This document shows positions 30,172 through 42,236 of a stretch of 64,000 nt of DNA, piece after piece (position 1 is the first letter of the stretch; each line of letters begins with the position of its first letter). Location: assembly GCA_014529385.2 (NCBI GenBank), contig CM043958.1, positions 85,851,525 through 85,915,524 on the forward strand, in the 5' to 3' direction. This DNA comes from Adiantum capillus-veneris (lineage: Eukaryota; Streptophyta; Polypodiopsida; Polypodiales; Pteridaceae). The notes under the pieces are model-generated. The model ran no database searches. It was not told where the DNA came from and saw only the letters and a program-made list of their open reading frames with translations. Both the position numbers and the translations under genes were made by a program.

Positions 30172-31503
30172 TTAATTTTTCTTTTGCTGCCCTCCTTTCT
30201 CGTTGCTAGGAAACCACCCACTATCCTCTCCTTTCAACAAGGCAAGACCAGTGTTAGCAACTTCCATGAGCTGGGTGAGGGTAGCCACTTTGTTCTTGGT
30301 ACAATAGTCCCAAAGCTCTTTAGGCAGCCCACAACAATACTTCTCTATCTGCTCTGTCAATGGCACAAATCTGTAGGAGGTCCCTGAGAGTAACGCTTTA
30401 CAAAACCTCCGATTGTACTCCAGCAAACTCTTGCATGTAGCGGAAGTAAGCTGGTGCCAATCTGTCATGACGTCGGCTTCAAATTCATTTGACAGCCACG
30501 CAGATGCAAACATTTGCTTGAAGTAGACCCAAGTGGTGGGTGCTTGTCCTTGCATTAACAATGTCGTCCACCATGTAAGCGCATTGTCCATCAAGAAAGT
30601 GGCAGCTTTCCTGACCTTAGAGGCCTCTGTAAAATTCCCTCCTGCATAAGCTGTATCAAACTGCTGGAGGAAAGTGAGAGCCTTTGCTTTATCCTCGAAG
30701 CCACCAAAAGTGCTGAGCTTTACAGCTACACCACCTTCTTTGTAAGCTTTCGGCTTTTCCAGTGCCCCCAAATTGTCATAAGGAATAGTCTGCATATGGG
30801 CATTGTAGTAGGCATCATCGCCACATCTTGGCCATTAACATTTTGCGTCACAGATGCCATATCTGGCTGCTGTCCAGAAAAACCAGCCATGCCAAAATGA
30901 CCCTCTGGCACCCCAAACTGGCCCTAGTTACCTAAAAACCTTGCTGCATGCCGATGCTACCATACATGGGATTTGGCATCATGCCTTGCATACCCCAAAA
31001 CATTGTTCTTGGCATGTACGGCTGACTTCCAGGCGCATAACAAGCCATACTCTAGAACACAGATCCAGCCCCGAAATACCCAGAATGTACCGTGGGTGGT
31101 GAAAAAACTGGGTGCATTGCCTGGTAACCAGTTCCCTGTCCATTCAAGACAGCATGCGGTCCCTGAAAGGTGGCGGGCTGAACTGGCATAGCCTGTGAAA
31201 TCCGTGTTCTAGCCACCTGTTCAAGGACGGGAGGAACCTGTTTTGGAGCCCCTGACTCCTCAACATGCGAGTGTTCCCTATCCTGTTAAGTCGCATGAAG
31301 TACTTGGGCTTGAGCCTCAACAAGCTCTGTTCGCAGTGTAGGTTGCCTATTTTGTTGTAGCACTGGTGGCGCTTGCAAGAACTCCATAAACCTTGGGTTC
31401 TGCACCAATTGCGAAAACGTATTACCACAGCAACTAACTGAGTCCTGAACGCATCATCCTCAAGTTGCCCAATAATAAAGCCCTGTACTAGAGGGACATT
31501 CAC
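30172..31503 (-). pseudogene. B1 gag
   Basis: The capsid region (30795-30172) has V-K-L-S-T-F-G-G-F-E-D-K-A-K-A-L-T-F, W-W-T-T-L-L, L-L-E-Y-N-R-R-F and C-C-G-L-P-K-E-L, a standard Ty3/Gypsy gag. The N-terminal, Gln/Pro-rich part lies at 31503-30800 in broken frames. Confidence 0.8.
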
Positions 31504-31728
31504 ATCAACAGGAGGTCAGACGGGCGTGGCTGTGAGCTCTCACCAAACTCGAAGACCATAGGAACTTCCTGTCTGTCCTTCGAAGAGGAACCCTCTTCCA
31601 TAATGCCCTTCTTCCCTTTGTCGGCCATAGTGTAATCCCGCGTTCCTGTACTCTGTGTCTTTACCCAAAACAATCGAGACTCACTTCTTGAGGAAAGAGT
31701 GATTGATATCCCGGCAACAACGAAACCT

Positions 31729-33130
31729 TGAAACCAGCCCGTGGGGCGGTGCTTTGGCTTTCACCCGAAATTCTTTACTTTAGACACACACACACAGCAC
31801 TTTACAAAGGTCACCTGCGACGGGAATTAGCACTTAAGCACACACACGGCTCGGAAGCTAGAATGCCCTGAGCAGATGCCAACAACCTGTAGGCCCCAAA
31901 ATTGGCGCCCCTTTCGGTGTTTTTTTATACTTTAAGAGGGTAAGTTACAAAGTAGAGTCCTGGGAATTCTTTACCTCTATCCAGCTAGATACCACCTGTT
32001 TTGGCAAAATTTCGGCAACATAACAACCCCAAAACTTGCCCGAAACCAATTCCCTTGCTAGAACTCACTTCCACTGGCGTAAACCCTCTAATTCCTGCCC
32101 AAAAACAGTAAATTCAGCACGCTGTATTTACTGGTTTTTGCCCTATTTTCAGCCCTAAACAGTCCATGAACTGCCCTCTAGCAATGGGGCACTATTCCCA
32201 AGGGTTCTAGCGTCCGTATGGCTGAAAAACAGTCAAAATACAGCCCATAATCAGAGCTAAAATCGCACCTGTACGGTGAGGTTATCACCCTCACCGGTGC
32301 CTATTGTTGGAGTAGCAATTAGCTACTCCTGTTCCTGCTCAAAGAGGCTCTTGCCTCGGCACAAAAGCATGAAACCACACAGCTGTACATCAATCAAACG
32401 AAGAGCCCTCTTGTGGGGCATCACATAATTGCGCGTAGGGGGGAGAGAGAGCAGTGTGTAATGTGCAGGTCATCACTCCTAGCACTACATTGTACATAGA
32501 GTGGAAAGCATGCACTCCATAGCTCTTAACCTACGACAAGAGGTTGCAAAATGAGCCTCCCAGCTATAAATTCAGCGCCACTTCTTCTTGCATGAGGAAA
32601 GTGCACAAAAATGTGCCACTTGGTGCGTTTACAGGCCATTTCCCGTTTCGAGGTGGGCACCTAAAAATCTCCCGATTGGTTGCCGAGTTGATTTTGCAGC
32701 AGAGTTCTAAAATGTTCCCCTTGACACATTTCATGGCCCAAAATAGCAGTTCCCTAATTTTTAGGAGATGCTTCCGTTGGGCTCCCACTGGTCTTCTGAC
32801 CATCTATCCCCATTGGGAACGCATCCAAAAATGCAATGTGGCCCAACTGTCGGGTATTTTCTTTTGGTGATCCCACCTTGACTTTGTGCCTTTATTGAGT
32901 TCACTTCCTAGTATCCACCAACTTGCTAAGTGCGACGGAGGGAACTACATGATCTTGAACTAAGCATAGACATCCTCTTACTATGTAAATTCCAATGCCG
33001 ACCAACTTCCCGTATGCGGGTGAAACTACCGTTCACATTGGCCATACAATGTCCGACCATTTGCAACTTCAAAAAGAGGGTCTCAAAAATAAAACAAGAC
33101 ACACTTAACAGTAACCACCTCCTCGTGACA
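31729..33130 (-). repeat. B1 5' LTR
   Basis: Minus-strand start TGTCACGAGGAGGTGG at 33130, end GGGCTGGTTTCA at 31729. It contains the block shared by B and C LTRs near 31890-31935. Confidence 0.88.
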
Positions 33131-33151
33131 TCCGTTGTACCTTACAGCCGA

Positions 33152-34660
33152 AAATCCTTTTTGAGGATCCTATTCCTATCTTATGGGAGAGGCATAAAAA
33201 TGGTGAGGCTGGGGTGGGAGTTGCAGGATATCCAGAGCATGTGTGTTGAACTATTTTGTCATCTGAGCATACCATTATCCACTCTCACTTGCCTCTGCCA
33301 CTCACTAGATGCGCTCAAGAGCTCTGCATTGACTATTGTGTCATCTGAGCATACCATTATCCACCTCACATGCCTCTGCCACTCACTATATGCCCTCGAG
33401 AGCTCTGTGTGAAACATGCCCTCTGGTAGCTTCTTCAATCTCTGGATGAAACATACTTTCTAAAAGAGAGCCTCCACTAACATCGCGGGTGTCCAACTTC
33501 GCTCTAATAATTTCATGTGGGACGAAGAGGCTGTTGAGGATGGTGCAAGAGATCATCATAACATGTGGTCTCTCGATCTGTGTCCACGATGAAGCTGTTA
33601 ATCCAAGTTCCCAAACTGTTGTTGCATACATCATGGAAGGGATAACTAAGGTGTCAAAAGGCCACCCCTTTGTGCAGGGCTCCAGAAATTGTGCCCGGTG
33701 GCCACAATGCTCTAGCATCATTAATGCAGCATAACCTCTAGTGAGCCTATCTCTGGCTGTGCTTGGCATAGAGAAACGGCTTGTGGAGCCTATGAAAGTA
33801 ATCCCAAGGTATACATATGAGTCTGCCCCCTCGACTTGCCCTCAACAAAGTAGAGTAGGCCTCTGCACCAAACCTGTCTAGATGTATAAAAAACCAAAAC
33901 CTTGACCTCCCAAAGTTCACTCAGAAGCCTCTCTACGTGCAAAACTCATCCAAAGCATGTAGATAGAGCCATACCATCAGCATATAGCATAATATGAACT
34001 GAAGTACCTGCCAGATCCACGCCCACACCTCCTATGCAAAGAAAGCACTCTGATACATCGTCGCAACGTAGAGGCCAAACGGCCTCAGTGAGAGTGGGCA
34101 CCCTTGGTTCATTCAATAGTGCTAGCAATGGGCTCAAGAGCCTCCTAGGCATCGTTCTTGGCCAGTCATCTGCTCGTAGAGAGAGATCTCCCCAATCATC
34201 TCTAATGGCACACAAAGTTTCCAGAGGCACTCAAAGAGCCTGTCCCGTGGAGCTATGTTGAAGGCTTTGCAGAAACCCACAAAGCAACAATGTAATTTCG
34301 TCTTCCACACAGGGCAGGGTAAAGATGTGCTCGATGGTAGGAGAAGGCCGTTTGAAACCGGTCTATTTTGGGGCTTGTAGGTCCTCACTCTCCACATAAG
34401 AGCTCGGCTCTGTCTTTAGCAATGCTCCATAAAGTTTGACCAATCATGATGGCCCTGTAGTTGCCCGGGTCAAGAGTGTCCCCGGACTAGGCTAAATGGT
34501 GTGCCTAGTCCACTCTGCTAGTAATCCCTTTGCTAGTACTTTGTTGAAGAGCAAGGTAATGGAGGGGGCGAGGGTGCTTGCGGCATATATGAGGTGCTCA
34601 TTCTGCATAGATGTGTGGTCTGTGGAGCGGCCATGCTCGTTGCGGCGAATAGCCCTCTCC
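33152..34660 (-). pseudogene. LINE-2 relic, RT part
   Basis: Minus-strand fragments include P-G-N-Y-R-A-I-M-I-G-Q-T-L (RT block 2), C-C-F-V-G-F-C-K-A-F-N (block 3, where D-F-R-K-A-F-D is usual) and L-Y-A-D-G-M, where the catalytic YADD has become YADG near 33970-33990. A connection segment with H-E-I-I-R-A-K-L-D follows. At least three frameshifts separate the pieces. The layout equals that of LINE-3 at 36.6-38.6 kb, so both belong to one LINE family. A tandem duplication of about 80 bp lies at 33257-33410. Confidence 0.75.
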
Positions 34661-35683
34661 ACCATCACAGTTGTAAAGGAAGTGGATGTGGCAAGGCATG
34701 GGACTGGAGGCTATTGACTCGGTGGTTGCATGGTATCCCAGCTCTTATGATGAGAGCTTCACTCATGTACTAGGTCTTGAAGGCCCAATGGTGAGCTTGT
34801 ATGGCACTATGGCAAGAAAATAAGGTTGATGCTATTTCTTCCACTTCATCTTGCATGGTCCAGCAAGATAGGCTTCCTTCACTCATGTGTAGGGTGACAT
34901 GGGATGTTACTAGCAAAAAATATGGCTTTTATGCACATATAAGTGTGCGGGAGTCAATAATTAGGTTTCCCACAATGTTCTCATGTGTATTGGTTGATGC
35001 TAGTATTATGTTAGCATTGTCTCTTGTCAACGTTGTTTTTGTCAATATTGTTTTGTTCTCAAGAGCTGGCCCCTCGAAGAACATAGCAACATATTCTTTC
35101 AAAATCTGGCTAAGAGTAGATTGAGTTTTCCTTCATTAACTGTGAAGTATTGTACAGTTGAAAATATTTCATGACAAGAGCCATCATTTACAGAGGCATT
35201 GCGCATGCAATTTCAGGTTAATGACTGCAACTTCCATTTTAATTCCCATTGCCGATACCAATTTGGTCTACAAGGCCGATGCATATGAGCTGTTGGGTGC
35301 ATGTCAGCTGGCGTTGGGCCTTCTAAGCTCGCAATCTATGAGGTGGCAGCATGATCTCACAAAGGAACAGCCCTCACAGCCAGAATAAGCTCAAAGGATG
35401 ACCCAAAAAGGACCGACCAATGACAGCATCCAGGGCGGGCTAAGCAGACAGCCAAGCAGTGCCAAATGGCAGCTAAAGAGTGGCAAGGCCACCAATAATA
35501 AACTAACCTGGAGGACATACACGGTCTACTTTAAGACTGGTATCTGTTGCAAAGGCTGTCTCCCAAATCAAACAAAGCGACATGCAGGGATCTTTGTGGC
35601 CCCAACCATCATTGAGAAAAAGGGCCACATTCTTGTCTAGCAATCCTATAAATCATATGAGCAGAGATAAGTTACTGACTTAC
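34661..35683. other. Intron sequence without recognised genes
   Basis: Several short open frames on both strands show no motif I recognise, and the region is AT-rich from about 34900 on. It leads into the donor site of the 103-bp NOC3 exon. Confidence 0.5.
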
Positions 35684-35786
35684 CTGATAGCATTTAAGCA
35701 GCTTTGTCTCAAAGTCGCGCAACTTCTTCACTTCTTTCGACACTTGCATTTCCAGCTCCTTTTGTGTTGGCAATCGTATCCGGTAT
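35684..35786 (-). CDS. NOC3: NOC3 isolated 103-bp exon
   Basis: This lone exon encodes 34 residues, starting Y-R-I-R-L-P-T-Q-K-E-L-E-M and followed by V-S-K-E-V-K-K-L-R, the conserved NOC3 segment directly after the 'FKDI-PG' motif. The acceptor is TATATGCCAG/A. The leading A completes the Gly codon whose first two bases end the exon at 41937. The donor is CAG/GTAAGT. It is stranded between a 6.15 kb intron on its 5' side and a 33.1 kb intron on its 3' side, both full of retroelements. It is too short to appear as an open reading frame of normal size. Confidence 0.93.
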
Positions 35787-35848
35787 CTGGCATATAAGTC
35801 ACAAGAATCTTAAAACAAATCAAACTACAAAATAATGATTAGTAATGA

Positions 35849-36122
35849 TATACCTTCATAAGTTCAGAATAGTCTGAACTCACGAATTATAAGGGGGAAT
35901 AAAGCACTCATAAAACTATAAAAGCAAGGGACACAAGAAAAGAAAAGAAAAACAAAAACAAACAAACAAACAAACTAAATCACTTTGTTTGCTACGAAAC
36001 AAAACTAGATAAAACAAAACATTATTAACTTAAAAATGTTTTTAGAAAAGGCATGTGTAAAATAAGTTGACGCAACTTACTTGGCTTAAAACAAGTACTC
36101 AACTTTAAGAAAAGAAAAAAAA
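35849..36122 (-). mobile_element. Short 3' copy of the Penelope-like element
   Basis: The first 158 bp equal the 3' terminus of the element at 5663-5820, including the GTTCAG/CTGAAC hairpin. The insertion is bounded by a 15-bp direct repeat AATGATTAGTAATGA (35834-35848 and 36123-36137). The remaining bases (36007-36122) are AT-rich and differ from the long copy. Confidence 0.75.
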
Positions 36123-36137
36123 AATGATTAGTAATGA

Positions 36138-36440
36138 GTAGATGCAATCCTAAAGAGACTTGAATTCTTCAGCACTACTTTTTGCACAAGGCAATAAACA
36201 TTCCTAATGGCCTTTCATGCATTGTTACCAAGAAACTCCGTTTCAAGTCCTTGAAATGGGAACCGGCATGGTTGGATTTGTGTGAAACGGGAAAATGTTT
36301 GAAAACGATGACCTTGCCACATGGCATCTCTTTGGTGACTAAACAAATTTTCATCAAGGGTAGAGAGAGAGAAGAAGAAGAAGAAGAGTACTTTAACGTC
36401 ATAGGAAACTATCCCAAGAGACCTTAAAGATCTAGAGAGA
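36138..36440 (+). other. Unassigned intron sequence with a short open frame
   Basis: An 81-codon open frame (36182-36427) has no recognised similarity and ends in a GAA repeat coding for Glu. I cannot support it as a gene. Confidence 0.3.
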
Positions 36441-36612
36441 GAGAGAGTGCACAGCCTATGGGATACTACTAGAGATAGATATGCTAGACTGGCCCTTGAG
36501 TCTTCCAGACAATTAGCTCTACAGGGAGACACTTCATGCTGGTATGCACAAATGACATCATGGTTTCAGACGCATGGCTTCACCTTGGACAGATTGCCCT
36601 ATGAGATCTCGA

Positions 36613-37738
36613 CTGATTAGAGCCAAGGCTTCTGTACCTCACGCTATCATTCGAGCAGAGCTAGCTACCCCCCAATCAGGAGATCCCATGATTCCTGGGA
36701 ATTATCGCACCATCATGGTTGGTCACACATTAGCTAGGCTGTATGTATCCGTTCTTGAGCAGGAGCTGAGTAGATGGGCAGAGCGGGAGGGCATACGAGC
36801 AGCAGGGCAAGCAGGATTCAGGAGAGGTTTCTCCACTCTTGACCAAATTCTGACACTCGGAGCTATTATTGAGGAGGGTAGACACCATGGCAAGAGGACC
36901 TGTTGTAGCTTTGTGGATTTCCGCAAAGCTTTTGACAAAGTGCCGAGAGCCAGACTTATACGCAGACTACAGGACATGGGTGTGCCTACAGAGCTGATAT
37001 GGGGTATTATGGCTTTATACAGGACTATGATGGGGCGGGTACGCACTACTCAGGGAATGTCTGACATGGTCCACTCCACTATTGAGTAAAGCAGGGATGC
37101 CCCCTATCTCCGACTCTTTTTGGGACGTATGTGGATGAGTTTTCGGACTATGTAGAGCGTCACGGAGACAGAGGGGCTCAGCTAGCAGGGACATGGATTC
37201 TGTTGTTACTATATGCTGATGATATTGTGTTAATTTCTAACTCTCCTAATGCATCGTCATTTGGATGCTTTGCATACATTTGCTCGTGACAGTGGATTGT
37301 CTATCAACCTGGGGAAAACCAAGGTTGGGGTGTTCAACACCACACCGCAGTGGGTCAGGAGGACAGCACCCACATTTACGTATGGCCAGGAGACTGTGGA
37401 GTACACACATGCATATACTTATCTTGGGGTAGTCTTCGGTGGACAAGTGTTGTCACTAAGGAGAGCATCAGTGACTAGACTGACGGGAGGACTGGAGAGG
37501 ATGTGTTCGCAGGTTCAGTTTCACGAACCGCGAACAAAGCTATGGCTCTTTGACACTCTAGTGACTCCAGCTATGCTCTATGGAGTTCAGGTATGGGGAC
37601 CCTCAGTAGACCACCATGGGAGAGCTGGTAATACAGATGGATGGAGATGTATGGAGAGGCCTCTGGTCTCTATGATCGCTCGAATGATTCGGGCTAACGC
37701 CTCAGTACCACATGAGATTATCCGAGCCCAGCTAGCCG
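36613..37738 (+). pseudogene. LINE-3 reverse transcriptase
   Basis: Motifs are P-G-N-Y-R-T-I-M-V-G-H-T-L, G-Q-A-G-F-R-R-G-F-S-T-L-D, C-S-F-V-D-F-R-K-A-F-D-K-V-P-R (Asp of motif A), a frame break near 37090, then L-Y-A-D-D-I-V-L-I-S (catalytic YADD, about 37208-37237) and L-G-K-T-K-V-G-V-F. The segment ends H-E-I-I-R-A-Q-L-A. It is disabled by at least two frame changes. Confidence 0.8.
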
Positions 37739-37766
37739 CCCCCCCCCCCCCCCCCCCCCCCCCCCC
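37739..37766 (+). repeat. C28 homopolymer
   Basis: An uninterrupted run of 28 C lies within the LINE-3 coding sequence, between the connection segment and the C-terminal region. Confidence 0.95.
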
Positions 37767-38640
37767 GTGGTGGAGGCACTGACGAGATCAGTTTCCTTTA
37801 TGCACGGTTTATGGGATCTCCCCAAAGACAGATATGCTCGGCTTGCCCTGGAGTCATCTCGACAACTAGCTCTACAAGGCAATACAGCATGTTGGTATGG
37901 ACAAATGGCATCATGGTTCCAGTCCCATGGTCTCAATATGGATAGATTACCTCCGCTTCAATACTCCTTGGATGCACCCTCCTTGTCTCTTACACGGACA
38001 GAGATCACCAGGCTCATACGTCAGGATCTGATTTAACTAAATACCAGGAGGACATGGATACAGCCAGCACAGGAGTTGGGCACGAAGATGGCCTTCTACA
38101 GAGAGCATCTTCTCCAACTCACTGAGGACGGCTTTGTGACTAGGCCACCATACATGGATACACACTTATCTCATGGGATAAGATGCGCTATTGGACAGAT
38201 ACGCACATCCTCACATCACCTCCAGATCGGGACTGGCCGATTCCGAGGGGTGCCGACAGGAGCCAAGATATGTCACCTATGTAACTTAGAGCCAGAGACA
38301 GAACTGCACTACACATGTCACTACCCGGCATACTATGAGATACGCGGACGCTTCCAGTGTTCAAAGAAGGGTTCGGACCTTTTTCTAGAGTCATGAGATA
38401 CAAGGATCAGAAGTGTCTCGGATTGTTCCTGCTAGAGCTGCGCAGACTTAGGGAGAGCTTGCTGAGGACATCAGGGGAAAGACAGTCTCAGAGACGAATC
38501 ACAGAGTTCTTTACACCAGACAGAGGAGAGCAAACGGAGCAGTCATTACATCCTACTCATACTAGAGGTACACTACTTGACAGAGCCACTGAACTTAGCA
38601 GATCCAGACGTCCACGACCTCGGGGGGTCTCCCACTACTG
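37767..38640 (+). pseudogene. LINE-3 C-terminal region with zinc tail
   Basis: Frames give S-R-Q-L-A-L-Q-G-N-T-A-C-W-Y, E-D-G-F-V-T-R-P-P-Y-M-D-T and a zinc-binding cluster I-C-H-L-C-N-L-E-P-E-T-E-L-H-Y-T-C-H-Y-P. A stop at 38034 and shifts near 38390 break it. Confidence 0.75.
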
Positions 38641-38991
38641 AAGAAGGTTGCAACAGAAGATACAGATCACTCTAGCTCGATATCCAAGACGCCCAACCAG
38701 AGTTCTGACCATGGAGGAAGTCGATGAGATCCGACAACGACCGATGAGAGATTTCATCTCAACCCACAAACCCCCCTCCCCACCCCACCCCCCCTTCCCC
38801 TCCCCCCCTTATTCCCGTTCTCCTTAGTGCCTTAGTGTTTTAGTTTTAGTGTTAGTGCTTTGTAACTTGGTAACTTTGTAACTTGGTAATTTCCGTACTC
38901 AGACATGGTATCAGATTCACCAATTGTAACTTTTTGGTCTCATAGGTCATTTTGGCCTTTTGAAGACGTTAATATAACATTTCATTTCATT

Positions 38992-38994
<3 letters not shown>
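38641..38994 (+). other. LINE-3 3' UTR
   Basis: Untranslated tail with C-rich stretches (38766-38810), repeats of GTAACTTGGTAA and a terminal TTTCATTTCATTTCAT. Confidence 0.6.

Positions 38995-39032
<38 letters not shown>
38995..39032. repeat. CT microsatellite
   Basis: Perfect (TC)19 adjoining the LINE-3 tail. Confidence 0.98.
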
Positions 39033-40458
<1,426 letters not shown>

Positions 40459-40479
40459 TTCGCCAGTGTCGTGATTAGG

Positions 40480-40764
40480 GTTTCGCAGGCAGACGTGGGA
40501 ACCTTCAGCGAGCAGGTTCAGCGCTCTCTCTCCCCTGTTGTCGCACACCCCTGCACTCCCGCCCCACCCCCCCTGTTGTCACGCACGCCCTGCACCCCCG
40601 CCTGCTATCGCACGCCAGGATCCCCGCGCGCACACACCCCCACCCCCCCCCAAAAAAAGCGTCTATCTGCGAAACCCTAGAGAGAGAGAGAGAGAGAGAA
40701 TCTTCAAAGATTACCCCTCAATGAACCGGCTCGCTAAAGGTTCCCACGTCTGCCTACGAAACCA
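40480..40764. repeat. Inverted repeat with CT/GA arms
   Basis: GGTTTCGCAGGCAGACGTGG and 15 following bases at about 40480-40514 recur in reverse complement at 40730-40764 with two mismatches. CT runs lie outside the left arm and GA runs outside the right arm. A second direct pair, about 35 bp starting in the GA run, occurs at 40690-40722 and 40768-40802. Confidence 0.8.
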
Positions 40765-40802
40765 GAGAGAGAGAGAGAGCATCTTCAAAGATTACCCCTC
40801 AA

Positions 40803-41936
40803 TCTTGATTTTTTCCATGTCGAGGGGGACATACTTGAAACGTTGCAAAACCTAGAACCCCCAAACGGCCGAACCTTCCTGTAATTTGATTCGCAAGAGG
40901 CACCAGTTTTCAGACCACCACTGTCTAAATGACAACCGTCATTTCTGTGCCTTGATACTCTTTGTCTGTTGTTGAATCAAAATGTTATATTGCCTTTTGT
41001 TAGATTTTTTTGGCTCCACTGCCAGAATCTTTACACAAAGTTGGAGATGGATTCACCGTCATAAATCTACCGAAGATCAGGAGCATATAGCCAAGGACTC
41101 GAGCATAACGGACACAATGATGATATGAAACCGTCAGCGCAGACAAATCAAACTACTGATAAGGGATCAAATATTCTTGCTCTATGAGCATAGTAGGCCT
41201 TTTTTCAAAACCCACATTTATGCAGAGGCTTCTTGGAGATTCCAGAGTAGAAAAGCAGGACGAGCAAGCAAAAGTTAGCGAATGTGGAGGCCCAGCCAAA
41301 GGTGGAGAAACCAGTTTCTATCCTCCAAATGGTCAGGATCGTAGCCCCTCAGTCTTTCCTTTCCCTTCTCATTATCGCACTACTTTATTTTAAGATAATG
41401 GGTTTTTTCAAAGAGGTGGTAATGTCATCAGTGAAGACAGGAGCAGCAAGAGCACCTTTGGCGGCTGAGGTGGCATCTTGGCCACGTGGCATATGGGGAG
41501 CAGCAGCACATGCACGTTATGCCAGCACCTGCAGAAAGCAAATGAGTTGCAAAAGCAGCCACAGTGCATGATCACAAACAAAAAGCAGCCAGGATCACAA
41601 AAACCGCTCTTAAGGTGTTGGTCTGAGTGAGCGCAAGTGCTCAGGCAAGCAAAGACGCATGTTTCAGAGTTCTTTTTAGCAGAAACTTTTGTACTTGCTC
41701 TCCCAAGCTTGTAAATTAATCAATCGAGGGGGAACCTGTTTTTGAGGACAATGGCCCACTACTTCTCTCCTGGTGACATTCGCATGACTCATTTGCCTTA
41801 AAAAACATTTAACTGTGTGGTGTTCCTAATTGCTGTTCTACTGACTCTTGTCAGTAGATAGCTGATTTCAATTGCTTTCAAACATCAATAAAATTTGAGA
41901 CAATAGTGAGGCCAGTACCAAGCAATAAACACTCAC
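40803..41936. other. Intron sequence without recognised genes
   Basis: Open frames on the plus strand (41184-41571) show no family signature. It ends at the donor of the NOC3 exon at 41937. Confidence 0.5.
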
Positions 41937-42145
41937 CCAGGGACAATGTCTTTGAAAACAGCTAGCAAGGAGAGCATGGCCATACTAGAAACGTTCGCGT
42001 CCTTATCCGAGCAATAGCCTTGAAGGTCTGTTAGAGAATCCAAATGGTTTTCTGGGTCAGCAAGCACTGCTGTTCCGAGCTCAGCCATCCGAGCTTTCAT
42101 TTCCTCTATTCTCTGCTGTTCAGAAAGATCCTGCTCCAACTCTTC
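41937..42145 (-). CDS. NOC3: NOC3 exon (NOC3p N-terminal domain)
   Basis: The exon encodes a Glu-rich start, then M-A-E-L-G-T-A-V-L-A-D-P-E and ends with L-S-L-L-A-V-F-K-D-I-V-P-G, the hallmark of the NOC3p family domain (Pfam NOC3p). The acceptor is TTTTTGCAG/GAAGAG and the donor CCTGG/GTGAGT. The 69 codons plus two bases match the phase of the exon at 35786. It lies 91 bp from the next upstream exon. Confidence 0.93.
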
Positions 42146-42236
42146 CTGCAAAAATCAGCCAAAAAGTTTACCAAATCTGCGGACATATAAGAGTAAAGCT
42201 CGACAAAATAATAGAATATCACAAAATTGCAATGAC

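Larger units (their letters stand above)
21458..33130 (-). mobile_element. LTR element B1 (Ty3/Gypsy chromovirus), split by B2
   Basis: This minus-strand element has a 5' LTR (31729-33130, 1,402 bp), a primer site (about 31711-31728) and gag and protease (31503-29150). It then has RT, RNase H and integrase with a chromodomain-like tail (29150-28943 and 24658-22271), a purine tract (22100-22111) and a 3' LTR (21458-22099) cut to 642 bp. B2 sits between the RT codons for Arg-Ile-Asp and Leu-Lys-Ser-Gly, which read through perfectly when B2 is removed. Many stops and frameshifts make it inactive. Confidence 0.88.
3604..33146 (+). mobile_element. LTR element A1 (gypsy-like, no pol), interrupted
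   Basis: A1 is bounded by the 5-bp duplication GCCGA (3599-3603 and 33147-33151). It has a 5' LTR (3604-4646), a primer site, gag-protease coding (4991-5662 and 7975-9300), a second coding block (20290-21270), a purine tract (21271-21283) and a 3' LTR of which only 21284-21457 and the last 16 bases (33131-33146, ending CCTTACA) remain. The Penelope-like element, A2 and B1 interrupt it. No reverse transcriptase or integrase is present between the gag-protease block and the 3' LTR, as in A2 and A3. Confidence 0.85.
2553..35683 (-). other. 33.1 kb NOC3 intron filled with nested retroelements
   Basis: The boundaries are a GTAAGT donor at 35683 and a TGCAG acceptor at 2553, and the flanking exons are contiguous in NOC3 with phase 0. 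Almost the whole intron is retroelement. The order of insertion can be read from target-site duplications: a LINE relic, then A1, then a Penelope-like element, A2 and B1, then a LINE inside A2 and B2 inside B1. Bases 2553-2889 near the acceptor and 34661-35683 near the donor hold nothing I recognise. Confidence 0.85.
36441..38990 (+). mobile_element. LINE-3, rearranged
   Basis: A non-LTR element with RT and C-terminal region but no endonuclease in view. Its segments are out of order. A C-terminal-type piece (36441-36605, like 37815-37955) comes first, then the connection segment (36613-36670, like 37684-37740), then the RT. It ends with a 3' tail GGTCTCATAGGTCATTTTGG and TTTCA repeats, next to a CT microsatellite. 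Confidence 0.7.

Noticed and set aside
34717-35124. Possible relation of the frames at 34717-35124 to the LINE-1 middle ORF
   Set aside because: Only a D-S-V-V-x-W resemblance was seen, too weak to support homology.
38995-39032. CRISPR-like or other prokaryotic repeat arrays
   Set aside because: All short arrays here are microsatellites or retroelement tandem repeats in plant DNA, and no spacer pattern exists.
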